Source: Bifidobacterium sp. ESL0790
GTDB lineage: Bacteria > Actinomycetota > Actinomycetes > Actinomycetales > Bifidobacteriaceae
Direction: 5' to 3'
Length of the DNA: 64,000 nucleotides
Assembly (NCBI RefSeq): GCF_029395435.1
Contig: NZ_CP113915.1
Span: 868,001-932,000, forward strand
Shown here: positions 37,439 through 46,700 of the stretch, one piece after another
Layout: every line of letters starts with the position of its first letter
Position numbering within the stretch: the first letter of the stretch is position 1
Notes under the pieces: generated by a model
Databases searched by the model: none
What the model saw: only the letters and a program-made list of their open reading frames with translations
Told to the model about the DNA's origin: nothing
Position numbers and translations under genes: made by a program

Positions 37439-37472
37439 TGCCGTAAGATAGTGATTCCAACAAGGAGTTTTC

Positions 37473-38285
37473 ATGACACAAGACACTGATATCAAGAACG
37501 TGACCGTCGGATTCATCGGATTCGGCAACATGGCACAGGGCATCGCCAAGGGCCTGGTCAACGGGGGAGTGCTCGACGGCGCGCACATCGTCGCCAACTC
37601 CGGCCACTTCGACAAGGCCCAGAAAGCCGCGGGGCAGATTGGCGCCCGTGCCACCCACGACGCCCAAGAGACCGTCGATGCCGCCGATGTGGTGGTCATC
37701 GCCGTCAAGCCCAACCAGATCGAGACCGCGCTCGCCGAGGTCACCGAGGCGCTGGCCGACGATGCCAAGCTCGTCGTCTCCATCGCCGCCGGTCGCAATC
37801 TCGACTACTACCAAAGCCTTCTTGGCGGCAAGGCCCATGTGCAGTGCGTCATTCCCAACACGCCCATCGAGGTGGGCCAGGGCATCCTCGTCACCGAAAA
37901 CGCCAACACGCTCACCGACACCCAGCGTGCCGTTTTCGAGGCTCTGTTTTCGCCGATCGCGTTGATCGAGCGCGTGGACACCCCGTTGATGGATATCGGC
38001 TCGTCGGTGGCCGGCTGTGCTCCCGCCTTCACCGCCATCTATATCGAGGCGCTCGCCGACGCCGGCGTGAAATACGGGCTGAAGCGTGAGACCGCCTACC
38101 GCCTTGCCGCCAAGATGACCGAGGGCGTCGGCGCGCTTTACATGGCCACTGGCACCAATCCCGGCGCGATGAAGGACGCCGTCTGCTCGCCCGGCGGCAC
38201 CACCATCAAGGGCGTCACCGAGCTGGAGAAGCAGGGCTTCCGCGGCGCGGTGATCTCCGGGGTCGACGCCATCCAGAACGGCTGA
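37473..38285 (+). CDS. proC: Pyrroline-5-carboxylate reductase
   Basis: Product of 270 residues, last step of proline synthesis (P5C plus NAD(P)H to proline). The Rossmann motif is GFIGFGNMAQGIAKGL and the C-terminal signature is SPGGTTIKGVTELEKQGFRGAVISGV. The middle region (SPIALIERVDTPLMDIGSSVAGCAPAF) matches the dimer domain. ATG 37473 has CAAGGAG 6 bases upstream. Confidence 0.95.
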   Translation: MTQDTDIKNVTVGFIGFGNMAQGIAKGLVNGGVLDGAHIVANSGHFDKAQKAAGQIGARATHDAQETVDAADVVVIAVKPNQIETALAEVTEALADDAKLVVSIAAGRNLDYYQSLLGGKAHVQCVIPNTPIEVGQGILVTENANTLTDTQRAVFEALFSPIALIERVDTPLMDIGSSVAGCAPAFTAIYIEALADAGVKYGLKRETAYRLAAKMTEGVGALYMATGTNPGAMKDAVCSPGGTTIKGVTELEKQGFRGAVISGVDAIQNG

Positions 38286-38510
38286 GGATATCATTCAAAC
38301 GTATTGAAGGTCATAGGCTCAGCGCGCCATCCCGGCGTTCAGGTTGGCTGCCTATAATTTTCGGTATGCAACGGTGAACGCGATATTTGTGGATTCGCAG
38401 GTTCGTGGGTTCGTAAGTTTGCCGGCAGTCTGCCGGTTCCTGCCTGTCAGAGCAGATGGGCGGGAACCGACGGACGTCGTGGCGCGAGGACGGAAAGGAA
38501 TGGAAAGCGT

Positions 38511-39134
38511 ATGCCGAGATTGGTGTTGGCGTCGAGCCCAAGCGGCGCGGTGGCCGCGATCGTGCGCAATCGCATCCATGTCTCCGGCCTCAAGCTCGCC
38601 TACATCCCCACCGCCGACAACCACCACTATTCCAAGGTCATCCGCCCCTTCGTCCGTTTCCTCTTGCGCCAGGCCGGTTTCCGCGTCCATCAGCTCGATA
38701 TCTCCAGCGCCAGCCGGCGGGAGACCGAGTGGATACTCGGCCATTGCGACGCCATCTACGTCGGCGGCGGCAACAGTTTCTTCCTTCTGCAGGAGCTGAG
38801 ACGCACCGGCGCCGACAGGCTGCTCGTCAAAGCGGTCGACGATGGCAAGCTCTATATCGGCGTCTCCGCCGGGGCGGTGGTCATCGCCCCCGACATCAGC
38901 TATATCGCGCCGATGGACGACCGCACGGCCGCCTCGCAACTGCGCAGCACCAAGGGCTTGCATCTGGTCGATTTCCATATCGTTCCTCATCTCGGCGAGT
39001 CGACCATGGGCAAGGCCGCCAAGGAGATCGCCCGCCGTTTCGGCGACACCTTGCGCCTTCACCTGCTCGACGACGACCACGCCATCGTCATCGACACCGA
39101 GGACGGCGGCGTTCATATTCCCAGCGAGGTCTAG
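38511..39134 (+). CDS. S51-family peptidase / type 1 glutamine amidotransferase-like protein
   Basis: Product of 207 residues with the PepE (dipeptidase E) fold. The nucleophile-elbow motif is IGVSAGAVVIAPD with the catalytic serine, preceded by YVGGGNSFFLLQELR and followed by HLVDFHIVPHLGES containing the His. The substrate is probably aspartyl dipeptides; this is inferred from the fold only. ATG 38511 has a GGAAAGG-type ribosome site upstream. The 225 bases before it hold no other gene. Confidence 0.83.
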   Translation: MPRLVLASSPSGAVAAIVRNRIHVSGLKLAYIPTADNHHYSKVIRPFVRFLLRQAGFRVHQLDISSASRRETEWILGHCDAIYVGGGNSFFLLQELRRTGADRLLVKAVDDGKLYIGVSAGAVVIAPDISYIAPMDDRTAASQLRSTKGLHLVDFHIVPHLGESTMGKAAKEIARRFGDTLRLHLLDDDHAIVIDTEDGGVHIPSEV

Positions 39135-39325
39135 GACAGGGGACAAGCAGTTTCTGTCGTCGTTCTGTAATCCTGAAAGCTATAGATTTGCTTACATATC
39201 GCGCTAGTTGTTTATACCAATAATTCCTAATACCTGCAATAGCGTATAAGCAATATGCCAAAGTCATATCCCTGACTAGATTCAGGCATTGGCTCGAAGA
39301 ATCATAAAGCCACATAGACAAAACA

Positions 39326-39371
39326 AATGGCCCGCCCGGCAGCTCTGAATTGAGCAACCAGACGGGCCATT
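39326..39371 (-). terminator. Terminator of the amino acid permease
   Basis: AATGGCCCG/CGGGCCATT arms followed on the minus strand by TGTTTTGTC, about 60 bases beyond the permease stop. Confidence 0.8.
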
Positions 39372-39430
39372 CGAAGGGACCGAACCAACTATTCCCCCCC
39401 CCTCGCAACCACGAAGTAATCACGAAGCAA

Positions 39431-40948
39431 TCACGGACGGTGCGGGCTCACGTCGATATCCTCCAACGGAATGATGTGGGTGTGGTTCTTGATCTTGTAG
39501 CCGAAGTAGAGGATGAGCACCAGCGGCACGCTCAGGTAGGTGATGCCGATCTGCTGCCAATCGAAGTGGACGATGGCGTCGATGTTCTGCCCGCAGATGA
39601 TGGCGATGCATAGCACGAGCGCGAGGATCGGCCCGAGCGGGAAGAGCTTGGCGTGGTACTTGAGCTCCGAGAGCTTGTGGCCCTGCTTGATGAAGGCCCT
39701 GCGGAAGCGGAAGTGGCTCAGCGCGATGCCGACCCATGCGATGAAGCCGGTCAGGCCGGAGGCGGCGACCAGCCACATGTAGATCTTCTGCCCGTAGATG
39801 GAGGTCGAGAAGGCGAGCAGCGCGATGATCGTGGTGACGGCCAGCGAAGCCAGCGGGATGCCGTGCTTGGTGGTCCTCGAGAAGATCTTCGGCGCGTAGT
39901 GTTCCTCGGCCAGCGAGTAGAGCATCCTGGTGGAGGCGTACATGCCGGAGTTCGCCGAGGAGATCACGGCGGTGAGCACCACCGCGTTCATCAGGCTGGC
40001 GGCGAAGGCGAGGCCCGCGCGCTTGAAGACCAGGGTGAAGGGCGACATGGCGATGTTGCCGTCGGCCGCGGAAAGCAGGTTCGGGCTGGTATAGGGGATC
40101 AGCGCCGCGATGACGAAGATCGAGAGCATGTAGAAGATCAGGATTCGCCAGAAGACGCTGTTGATCGCCTTCGGCACCGCGTGCTCCGGGTCCTCGGACT
40201 CGCCCGCGGTCACGCCCACGAGCTCGGTGCCCTGGAACGAGAAGCCGGCGATGAGGAAGACGCTCAGGATGGCCGGGATGCCGCCGACGAACGGGGCGTC
40301 CTTATACGTGAAGTTGCTGAATCCGACGGCGGGCTTGAACATGATGCCGAAAATCATGCAGAAACCGAGGATCAGGAAGACCACGACGGTGATGATCTTG
40401 ATCAGCGAGAGCCAGTATTCCGTCTCGCCGAACGCGGAGACGGTCAGCGCGTTGATGACCAGAATGAAGGCGAGGACCGCCACGCTCCAGACCCAGCCGG
40501 GTACGTTCGGCAGCCAGTATTGCATGAGGATGGCGGCCGTGGAGATGTCGACGGCGATGGTGATGGCCCAGTTGAGCCAGTAGTTCCAACCCATCGCGAA
40601 GCCGAGCGCGGGGTCGACGTACTTGGCGTTGTAGGTGGCGAAGGAGCCCGAGACCGGCTGGTTGGTCGCCAGCTCGCCGAGGCTGGTCATCAGGAAGTAG
40701 ACCATGATGCCCATGGCGATGTAGGCCACGAGGCCGCCGCCGGGGCCGGCCTTGGAGATGGTGGAGCCGGAGGTCATGAACAGGCCTGTGCCGATGCAGC
40801 CACCCAAGGCGATCATGGAGACATGGCGCGTCTTCAGGTTGCGCTGGACTCCGTTGTCGCCCTTGTTTCTTTTCGGCGCTTCCTTGGCGCCTTGCGCTCC
40901 TCCTGCAGGGGAGGGGGCCTCATCCGTATGTGCGGTTGGTGCCGACAT
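39431..40948 (-). CDS. APC-superfamily amino acid permease
   Basis: Product of 505 residues with about 12 membrane spans, in the AAT group (lysine/aromatic/GABA-type permeases). The signature of the first span is MIALGGCIGTGLFMTSGSTI, then AGPGGGLVAYIAMGIMVYFL. After a 40-residue Pro/Ala/Lys-rich N-tail the first span begins. The substrate cannot be told from sequence. Start ATG 40948 follows GAGAGGA. Confidence 0.88.
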   Translation of the reverse strand: MSAPTAHTDEAPSPAGGAQGAKEAPKRNKGDNGVQRNLKTRHVSMIALGGCIGTGLFMTSGSTISKAGPGGGLVAYIAMGIMVYFLMTSLGELATNQPVSGSFATYNAKYVDPALGFAMGWNYWLNWAITIAVDISTAAILMQYWLPNVPGWVWSVAVLAFILVINALTVSAFGETEYWLSLIKIITVVVFLILGFCMIFGIMFKPAVGFSNFTYKDAPFVGGIPAILSVFLIAGFSFQGTELVGVTAGESEDPEHAVPKAINSVFWRILIFYMLSIFVIAALIPYTSPNLLSAADGNIAMSPFTLVFKRAGLAFAASLMNAVVLTAVISSANSGMYASTRMLYSLAEEHYAPKIFSRTTKHGIPLASLAVTTIIALLAFSTSIYGQKIYMWLVAASGLTGFIAWVGIALSHFRFRRAFIKQGHKLSELKYHAKLFPLGPILALVLCIAIICGQNIDAIVHFDWQQIGITYLSVPLVLILYFGYKIKNHTHIIPLEDIDVSPHRP

Positions 40949-41766
40949 ACCATTCCTCTCTCGTTTAAAGAGGTATACGGTCGAACCTTTCGCGGGAACA
41001 CATCAGTCGTCTGGTGCCTGATGACGCATCCTCGCGAAGATTCCACCAACGATATTTCATCAATAGCGCTTCACGGCCGCGGCCGTGACAGTTCCGTGCC
41101 TATTGAGCCCGGACCCAACCATCAACGCGGAACGGCGCCAACAATTTCGGCTGGACATCTTTTCCTCCGCGATCAAAGACGCAATCCCGTCTCACGCGGC
41201 CTACTCGTAGGCCCAGCGACCTCTTCTGTGATTATTGGATACGTGACACTATAGGTGATTTTGGGGACAAAATATACGAACTCCTGCATATTCGTATAGC
41301 GCGTGTTGCGTCGCGGGACTGTGTTGCATATGTGACGCCGACGGGGCGCGGCGTTTTGTCTATGCAGTATTTTGTTGCATATACAGTGAGAAATTGCATA
41401 GGAATTGCGATGGGATAAAATTTTACGTTTTGTGGTCCGGGTCACAGTTGCATACTTTGCATGTGCGTTTTCGGGGCTGGGTTCGGCGTTGTGTTCGTGG
41501 GGATGTGGCGATGTCGATATTGTTTTTGCGATGGTGATTGTCGTATGGGTCTCACGTTTGCCGTGCCACTCATTGCATATGTGACGATACGTGTCAGATA
41601 AGCGTCGCATATGCAATGTTTCGGAGCGCGCGGAGCCGTCGGGGTGGACCACGATGAATGGATGTTATAGGAATGAACCAGCTTGCCGTGATAACTGTTC
41701 AATGGGGTGGAATCGCGGGCCGAATCCCGCGCCGTGCTTCGTCCAGCTTGCCCTTAGACTTGAGGT
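40949..41766. other. 818-base gene-free region with clustered TTGCAT motifs
   Basis: Divergent intergenic region between the permease and ychF with no recognised gene. TTGCAT occurs at 41324, 41375, 41394, 41448, 41457 and 41573, and inverted (ATGCAA) at 41611, all within about 295 bases; TTGCATATGTGACG is repeated exactly at 41324-41337 and 41573-41586. GC is locally lower than in surrounding genes. Function unknown. Confidence 0.7.
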
Positions 41767-42855
41767 ATGTCTCTAACTATCGGAATCGTCGGTCTGCCGA
41801 ATGTCGGCAAGTCCACCATGTTCAATGCCCTTACCCGCAACAACGTGCTTGCGGAGAACTACCCGTTCGCCACCATCGAGCCCAACACCGGCATCGTGCC
41901 GCTGCCCGACAAGCGCCTGCCCGTGCTCGCCGACCTCGTGCACACCGAGAAGATCGTGCCCGCCACTGTCACCTTCGTCGACATCGCCGGCATCGTCAAG
42001 GGCGCCTCCGAGGGCGAGGGCCTGGGCAACAAGTTCCTGGCCAACATCCGCGAGGCCGACGCGATCTGCGAGGTCGTGCGCGCCTTCAAGGACGACGACA
42101 TCGTCCACGTCAACGGCAAGGTCGACCCGTCCGACGACGTCGAGACCATCAACACCGAGCTCATGCTCGCCGATCTGCAGACCATCGAGAACGCGCTGCC
42201 GAGGCTCGAGAAGGACCTGCGCGGCAAGAAGATCACGCAGGAATACCTCAACGCGGTCAAGAAGGCGCAGTCGATTCTCGAGGCGGGGGAGACCATCGAC
42301 CACGCCGCGTCCGCCGGCAAGATCGACAAGGCCGACGTCTACGACCTGCACCTGATGACCGCCAAGCCGTTCATCTACGTATTCAACGTCGACGACGACG
42401 AGCTGGGCGACAAGGACCTGCAGAAGCGGCTCGCCGCCTCCGTTGCGCCCGCACAGTCGATCTTCCTCAACGCGCAGTTCGAGTCGGACCTCACCGAACT
42501 CGACGAGGATGACGCCCGCGAGATGCTCGCCGACGCCGGGTTGAAGGAATCTGGCCTCGACCAGCTGGCCCGCGTCGGTTTCGACGTGCTCGGTCTGCAG
42601 ACCTTCCTCACCGCCGGCGTCAAGGAGGTGCGCGCCTGGCAGATTCATCAAGGCTGGACCGCCCCGCAGGCCGCTGGCGTCATCCACAGCGATTTCGAGC
42701 GTGGCTTCATCAAGGCCGACATCGTCTCCTACGATGATTTCGTCGCCGCCAAGGGCAGCATGAACGAGATCAAGGAGGAGGGCAAGCTCCGCCAGGAAGG
42801 CCGCGACTACGTGATGCAGGACGGCGACATCGTAGACTTCAAGTTCAACGTGTGA
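41767..42855 (+). CDS. ychF: Ribosome-binding ATPase YchF (Obg-like)
   Basis: Product of 362 residues. G1 is [14 protein letters not shown], then [22 protein letters not shown] (G3 region), FNVDDDELG (in place of the GTP-type NKxD, the reason YchF prefers ATP), a coiled-coil hairpin at about 130-200, and the C-terminal TGS domain ([21 protein letters not shown]). It acts on ribosomes in stress responses. ATG 41767 is the start. A strong terminator follows. Confidence 0.96.
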   Translation: MSLTIGIVGLPNVGKSTMFNALTRNNVLAENYPFATIEPNTGIVPLPDKRLPVLADLVHTEKIVPATVTFVDIAGIVKGASEGEGLGNKFLANIREADAICEVVRAFKDDDIVHVNGKVDPSDDVETINTELMLADLQTIENALPRLEKDLRGKKITQEYLNAVKKAQSILEAGETIDHAASAGKIDKADVYDLHLMTAKPFIYVFNVDDDELGDKDLQKRLAASVAPAQSIFLNAQFESDLTELDEDDAREMLADAGLKESGLDQLARVGFDVLGLQTFLTAGVKEVRAWQIHQGWTAPQAAGVIHSDFERGFIKADIVSYDDFVAAKGSMNEIKEEGKLRQEGRDYVMQDGDIVDFKFNV

Positions 42856-42883
42856 GGTTGTTGCGGTTCGTAGTTATATCTTC

Positions 42884-42925
42884 AAGGCGGTTCATTGCAT
42901 TCGGGCAATGAACCGCCTTTGTATA
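42884..42925 (+). terminator. Rho-independent terminator of ychF
   Basis: Fourteen-base perfect arms (AAGGCGGTTCATTG and complement) with an 8-base loop and TTTGTAT after it. It marks the left edge of the AT-rich cassette. Confidence 0.88.
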
Positions 42926-43081
42926 GGATTTTAAATTTATGAATGTTTTATTTTTTTGGATCGAAAATTTCTTTTTTCTAAGCTTCCTTATGCGGTTAAA
43001 TATTTTCTGAATTACTGAAGAGAAAGCTTATTTATGTTATCAATGTTTTGTCTTAGCTAATGTTCTTTATATCATGTAGAC

Positions 43082-43954
43082 ATGGATATTAATGATAGTA
43101 TCGGCGGCATTGCAAAGGGAATTGGTGAAGGACTAGAAGCTGCGGGGAGAGGTGATGAATCAAGAGCCAAGGCGATTGATCGTTTAGCTGAAACCTTTGG
43201 TATTGAGCATTATCGGCAAGCCCATGCAGCTAAACGAGATTTAAAGGATAGCATTAATGCATGGGAAGAACTTGAAAAGCGTAATTTACCGGAATCGCTA
43301 AAGTCTAGACTGTTTTCAGAATATCAGAATCAATTGCATAAGGGAGAGAATCTTAAAACTGTTTTTGAAATATTTGCTACAATCCCGAGTAATGATTCTT
43401 CTTATTGTGATCCTGACGAAATAGACCCCGATTGGTTGGACAAATTCAGAGAGATAGCTGAACGTACTAATACGAAGGCAAAACAGTTATTGCTGGCAAA
43501 AGTAATCAATGGTGAATTAGAATCTCCAAATTCTCTTTCGAAAAGAACTTTAACAGTACTTGATAATTTATCTGTAGAGGAAGCAGAAATATTTGAAGAT
43601 TTTTGTTCTCACTGCATTAGGCTTCGGCAAATTCCAGACAATTGGGATTGTGTTGTTTTCTTGAGTGGACATCTGGTAGAAGAGCTTCCTGAATACTCAG
43701 AAACGATTTTGCAAGAAGCCGATATCATTTATCCGTCAATTGAAAGTAGATATACAGTTCCTAAAGAAGGCATAGATTATTTTGCTAATGGATGTTGGAA
43801 TCATTTTAGATCAAAGCGTGATTCCGATATGCAATTTATTGAAGATTTTCCCATGACTCATGCTGGGCAAGAATTGGCTCTGCTTTGTGATTTAGGTATA
43901 GCTAATAGTGATTGGACGACGATTTTTGAGCAGCGATTGAGTCCATTAAATTGA
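43082..43954 (+). CDS. DUF2806-like protein in an AT-rich cassette
   Basis: Product of 290 residues, no signal peptide or membrane span. The segment at about 117-180 (DPDWLDKFREIAERT, AKVINGELESPNSLSKRTL, LSVEEAEIFEDF) matches the pattern I know as DUF2806, a helical family of unknown role. Codon use is AT-rich (many ATT, GAA, TTA) and sharply unlike the GC-rich genes around it, a sign of lateral transfer. The spacing to the next gene is 146 bases. Start ATG 43082 is the first in frame; no strong ribosome site is seen. Confidence 0.65.
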   Translation: MDINDSIGGIAKGIGEGLEAAGRGDESRAKAIDRLAETFGIEHYRQAHAAKRDLKDSINAWEELEKRNLPESLKSRLFSEYQNQLHKGENLKTVFEIFATIPSNDSSYCDPDEIDPDWLDKFREIAERTNTKAKQLLLAKVINGELESPNSLSKRTLTVLDNLSVEEAEIFEDFCSHCIRLRQIPDNWDCVVFLSGHLVEELPEYSETILQEADIIYPSIESRYTVPKEGIDYFANGCWNHFRSKRDSDMQFIEDFPMTHAGQELALLCDLGIANSDWTTIFEQRLSPLN

Positions 43955-44100
43955 GAATGTGGATATAACAAGACAAAGTTAAATCAGATTCGCAGATTTC
44001 AATTTTATAGTTCTTTAATTAACTGCCTATTAAGTGCTATAGCTGATTTTAAAAATTATTCGTCTATGTTGTTTAGGATTGTTTCGAGGAAGGCTTTGAT

Positions 44101-44982
44101 GTGACTGCCGAGACGATGAATCACAAGAGTATTAAATTGAGTGATATTTTGAAGTTTTCTGATGAGGAACTTCGTGAGGTCAAAATTAGACTTTGTTCGC
44201 CACCAACTGTTAACAAAGCAAATGATCCGATAGAAGCATTCAAAGAAAATCCAGATAATGTTGCGATAGGTTGGGTACTTTGGCGATTTACAAAATATGA
44301 GATGTATCATCCAGGCAATATAACCATTGGGCTTTGCAGACTAGCTGATGATCCGGATCGATGGCTGTTGACAACAGTAAAAACTATTACCAAAGATCTT
44401 GGTGTGTTGAATGGTGTTGGCTATGAGGGCGAAGAATGGTCAAAATACGTCCAGTATTATGGTCGTGTCATTGTTCATTATCATAGGAAAAATCAGTACT
44501 TGATTTTAAATGGCGTTAGAAATGGAATCAATAGACTAGATGGTATTACGGTTGAGCAGATTCTTCCTGATATATTCGAAGATGACCATTTCCCTGGTTA
44601 TGACCATATTTCGTTGACGTATTCAAAATTGAAACGTATTGTTGATTGTCATTTGGATGATTGGTTTAATGCTTTAGCTAATCAAAAAGGTGTTTATGTC
44701 ATCACTGATCTGAATACCGGAAAATTATATGTGGGTTCCGCTACATCTGAAAAAGGCATGCTGTTGAAGCGGTGGACTGATTATGTCGACACATTACATG
44801 GTGGTGACGTAGGACTCAAAAAGCTTATCAAAGAAAAAGGTAAAGATTACATACCTCAATATTTCCAGTACACGCTTTTGGAGAATTTTAATCAGCGCGA
44901 GCCAGATGAAAATATTTATAAAAGAGAAAATTGGTGGAAAGATGTATTAGCGAGCCGCGATTTTGGGTACAACGGCAATTAA
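44101..44982 (+). CDS. GIY-YIG domain nuclease, AT-rich cassette
   Basis: Product of 293 residues. The C-terminal 110 residues are a GIY-YIG nuclease fold: GVYVITDLNTGKLYVGSA gives the paired GVY and YVG strands, followed by LLKRWTDYV (Arg) and YKRENWWKDVL (the metal-binding Glu). The N-terminal 180 residues (KLSDILKFSDEELREVKI and a predicted beta-rich region) are conserved in a poorly described nuclease group but have no assigned role; substrate binding is likely. Start is GTG 44101 with GAGGAAGG upstream; ATG 44116 is an alternative. It lies with the DUF2806 gene as the second AT-rich gene. A defence or mobile-DNA role is possible but only inferred. Confidence 0.8.
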   Translation: MTAETMNHKSIKLSDILKFSDEELREVKIRLCSPPTVNKANDPIEAFKENPDNVAIGWVLWRFTKYEMYHPGNITIGLCRLADDPDRWLLTTVKTITKDLGVLNGVGYEGEEWSKYVQYYGRVIVHYHRKNQYLILNGVRNGINRLDGITVEQILPDIFEDDHFPGYDHISLTYSKLKRIVDCHLDDWFNALANQKGVYVITDLNTGKLYVGSATSEKGMLLKRWTDYVDTLHGGDVGLKKLIKEKGKDYIPQYFQYTLLENFNQREPDENIYKRENWWKDVLASRDFGYNGN

Positions 44983-45113
44983 GTCGATGTCAAGAGAAGT
45001 TTACTTAACTTCTAGAGTTGATAGGTGCTGAAAACTAATGCGTTGAACTGAGTATTGGAAATCTTTGTCCTTCATTGAGAACCGTTTAGAGGAGCGTAAG
45101 GTATCGGTATCAA

Positions 45114-45833
45114 TTATTCGATTAGATATTTTTGATTCCAATCCGCAAGCCAGCCGATGACAGATGGGTCATTATCCAGATACCAAGCGCTTAATTTGTT
45201 GTTAAACGTTTCTCGATCGGGTGGTTCCACTGGAACGGCGAGCACGTCGGATGAGCCTAGTTTGAGCAACAAGCCATTGGCGGCGAGCAGGGCGGTGCGC
45301 TTGTTCCCGTCGCCGAATGGTTGCATTTTGGCCAAGGTCGAGAACAAATGCGCAGCACGGTTAAGGGGTTGTACAGATTGCGCGGAAATTGCTGAATCGG
45401 CCGCGTCCTGTGAAGACTTGTTGCCGAAATTCGTGACCTGATTCAGCTCTTGTTCGATAGCGGCTGTAGACGGCACAGGCGGTGTATAAGTGCCTCGACG
45501 AGTGGAGACAATGACGTTTTCCGCAGTTCTCAGCACCCCGGGTTCTATCGCGGCCGTGCGAGTCATCTTCGCGTTGATACCGGTGAGCCAGTCAAGATTC
45601 ATAGGACGAGTTGAGTAATCGTATTCAATGACATACGACGAGGCGTCTTTCAAGTCACACAGCAGCGCATAATCGTTGCGTGATCCCACAACCTTGGGAT
45701 TCCCAGTACGCAGAAAATCCTCAGTCGCCATGCGCGAGGTATTGAGCCCGTCAAAGGTGCGTCCCATCCGGTAGAGCAAATCGGCGCGTCCCTTAATGGT
45801 CATTAGGGGAGAGGCGTTGTGCTGAGTTGCCAT
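45114..45833 (-). CDS. Fic-domain protein with Gln in place of the motif histidine
   Basis: Product of 239 residues. The Fic core motif is AKMQPFGDGNKRTALLAANG (about 169-188). The canonical HPFxDGN(G/K)R has His first, and here it is Gln at residue 171; the phosphate-binding DGNKR part is intact. The family usually adds AMP or another NMP to proteins; loss of His predicts a weak, altered or absent transferase. Residues 1-90 may hold a regulatory region. Start ATG 45833 has AAGGAAAG upstream. It is divergent to a DUF4160/DUF2442 pair, and the 161 bases between likely hold both promoters. Confidence 0.83.
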   Translation of the reverse strand: MATQHNASPLMTIKGRADLLYRMGRTFDGLNTSRMATEDFLRTGNPKVVGSRNDYALLCDLKDASSYVIEYDYSTRPMNLDWLTGINAKMTRTAAIEPGVLRTAENVIVSTRRGTYTPPVPSTAAIEQELNQVTNFGNKSSQDAADSAISAQSVQPLNRAAHLFSTLAKMQPFGDGNKRTALLAANGLLLKLGSSDVLAVPVEPPDRETFNNKLSAWYLDNDPSVIGWLADWNQKYLIE

Positions 45834-45994
45834 ATTTGCTTTCCTTATTGACGCGCCGAATCGAGACTGTATTCTGAAACCGTATGATTCATAGTGACTC
45901 TTCGAGTATAGAAAAATACAGGCAAAGATTTCTTCAAGGCTATAGCTTTCCTTTACAATGAGAGTTAGAGCAAGGCTAAAAAAGAGGTGATTAG

Positions 45995-46261
45995 ATGCCA
46001 GAGGTGAGTAGGTTTTTCGGAATCGTGATACGAATGATGTATCAGGATGAAAAAGAGCACCATCGTCCGCATGTCCATGTCTATTATGGTGATTTTGAAG
46101 CATCTATTGCCCTCGATGGGCGGCTTTTGGCTGGTTCTCTGCCCGCCAAACAGTATAAGTTGGTGACAGCTTGGCTAGTATTGCATGAAGATGAGTTGTA
46201 TGAAGCGTGGAACAAAGCGGCGGCCGGGCATCCGTTTGAACGGATTAAGCCCCTCTCATAA
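45995..46261 (+). CDS. DUF4160 small protein
   Basis: Product of 88 residues, DUF4160 family. Characteristic features are PEVSRFFGIVIRMMYQDEKEHHRPHVHVYYGD and the late LVTAWLVLHEDELYEAW segment (each given in part). Genes of this type are often paired with DUF2442 and have been suggested to be toxin-antitoxin-like modules; this is not shown here. The DUF2442 gene begins 11 bases after the stop. Start at ATG 45995 has AAGAGGTG upstream. Confidence 0.8.
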   Translation: MPEVSRFFGIVIRMMYQDEKEHHRPHVHVYYGDFEASIALDGRLLAGSLPAKQYKLVTAWLVLHEDELYEAWNKAAAGHPFERIKPLS

Positions 46262-46272
46262 GGAGGTTCCAG

Positions 46273-46584
46273 ATGTTTGAAGTAAATGGCGTTGTGTATG
46301 CGGATGCTCCTACCAAGGAGCTGAAGGTCGAGTCCGTGCGCGTGACTGATGACCACATCATGCTCGTCGTCTTTTCCACTGGGGAAACGAGGCTATGCGA
46401 TTTCACGGAGCTGTTTGATAAGGTTCCCGCTTTTGAGCCGTTGCGCGATGAGAAAGTGTTTGAAGACGCCAAGGTTGTGCATGGCATCCCGATGTGGCAG
46501 AACGGCACCGTCGATATTTCTCCGATTTACCTATACGATCACTCCTATGAATATGACCCGCACGGAGAGTTGGTTTCAGCCTAA
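46273..46584 (+). CDS. DUF2442 protein, partner of DUF4160
   Basis: Product of 103 residues. The DUF2442 pattern is visible as VESVRVTDDHIMLVVFSTGE, TRLCDFTELF and VVHGIPMWQNGTVDISPIYLYDHS (each short). The ribosome site AAGGAGG overlaps the end of the DUF4160 gene region, so the two are likely translated together. The usual hypothesis is that DUF2442 is the antitoxin or chaperone of the pair; I infer it from context only. Confidence 0.8.
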   Translation: MFEVNGVVYADAPTKELKVESVRVTDDHIMLVVFSTGETRLCDFTELFDKVPAFEPLRDEKVFEDAKVVHGIPMWQNGTVDISPIYLYDHSYEYDPHGELVSA

Positions 46585-46626
46585 GTAAGACATGTCTCTG
46601 TGTTGTTTTATGGAGAGGTGTTTTTG

Positions 46627-46687
46627 ATTTAAGCATTAGTTTTCTGTAGTATAATTGACTTAAACAGTAGAAAACTAATGCTTAAAT
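46627..46687 (+). promoter_or_regulatory. hipBA operator and promoter
   Basis: Perfect 19-base inverted repeat: ATTTAAGCATTAGTTTTCT (46627-46645) and its complement (46669-46687), with 23 bases between. The spacer contains TATAAT (46650-46655), and hipB begins 13 bases after the right arm. The arrangement is that expected for HipB autoregulation, with a repressor on each arm flanking the -10 box. Confidence 0.85.
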
Positions 46688-46700
46688 TGGTTGGTGAACG

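Noticed and set aside
41173-41652. 159-residue minus-strand frame in the permease-ychF gap
   Set aside because: No ribosome site and no known domain; its repeated HICN comes from the TTGCATATGTGACG repeats.
42926-45113. Integrated phage or ICE
   Set aside because: No integrase, att repeats or structural genes; only two AT-rich genes.
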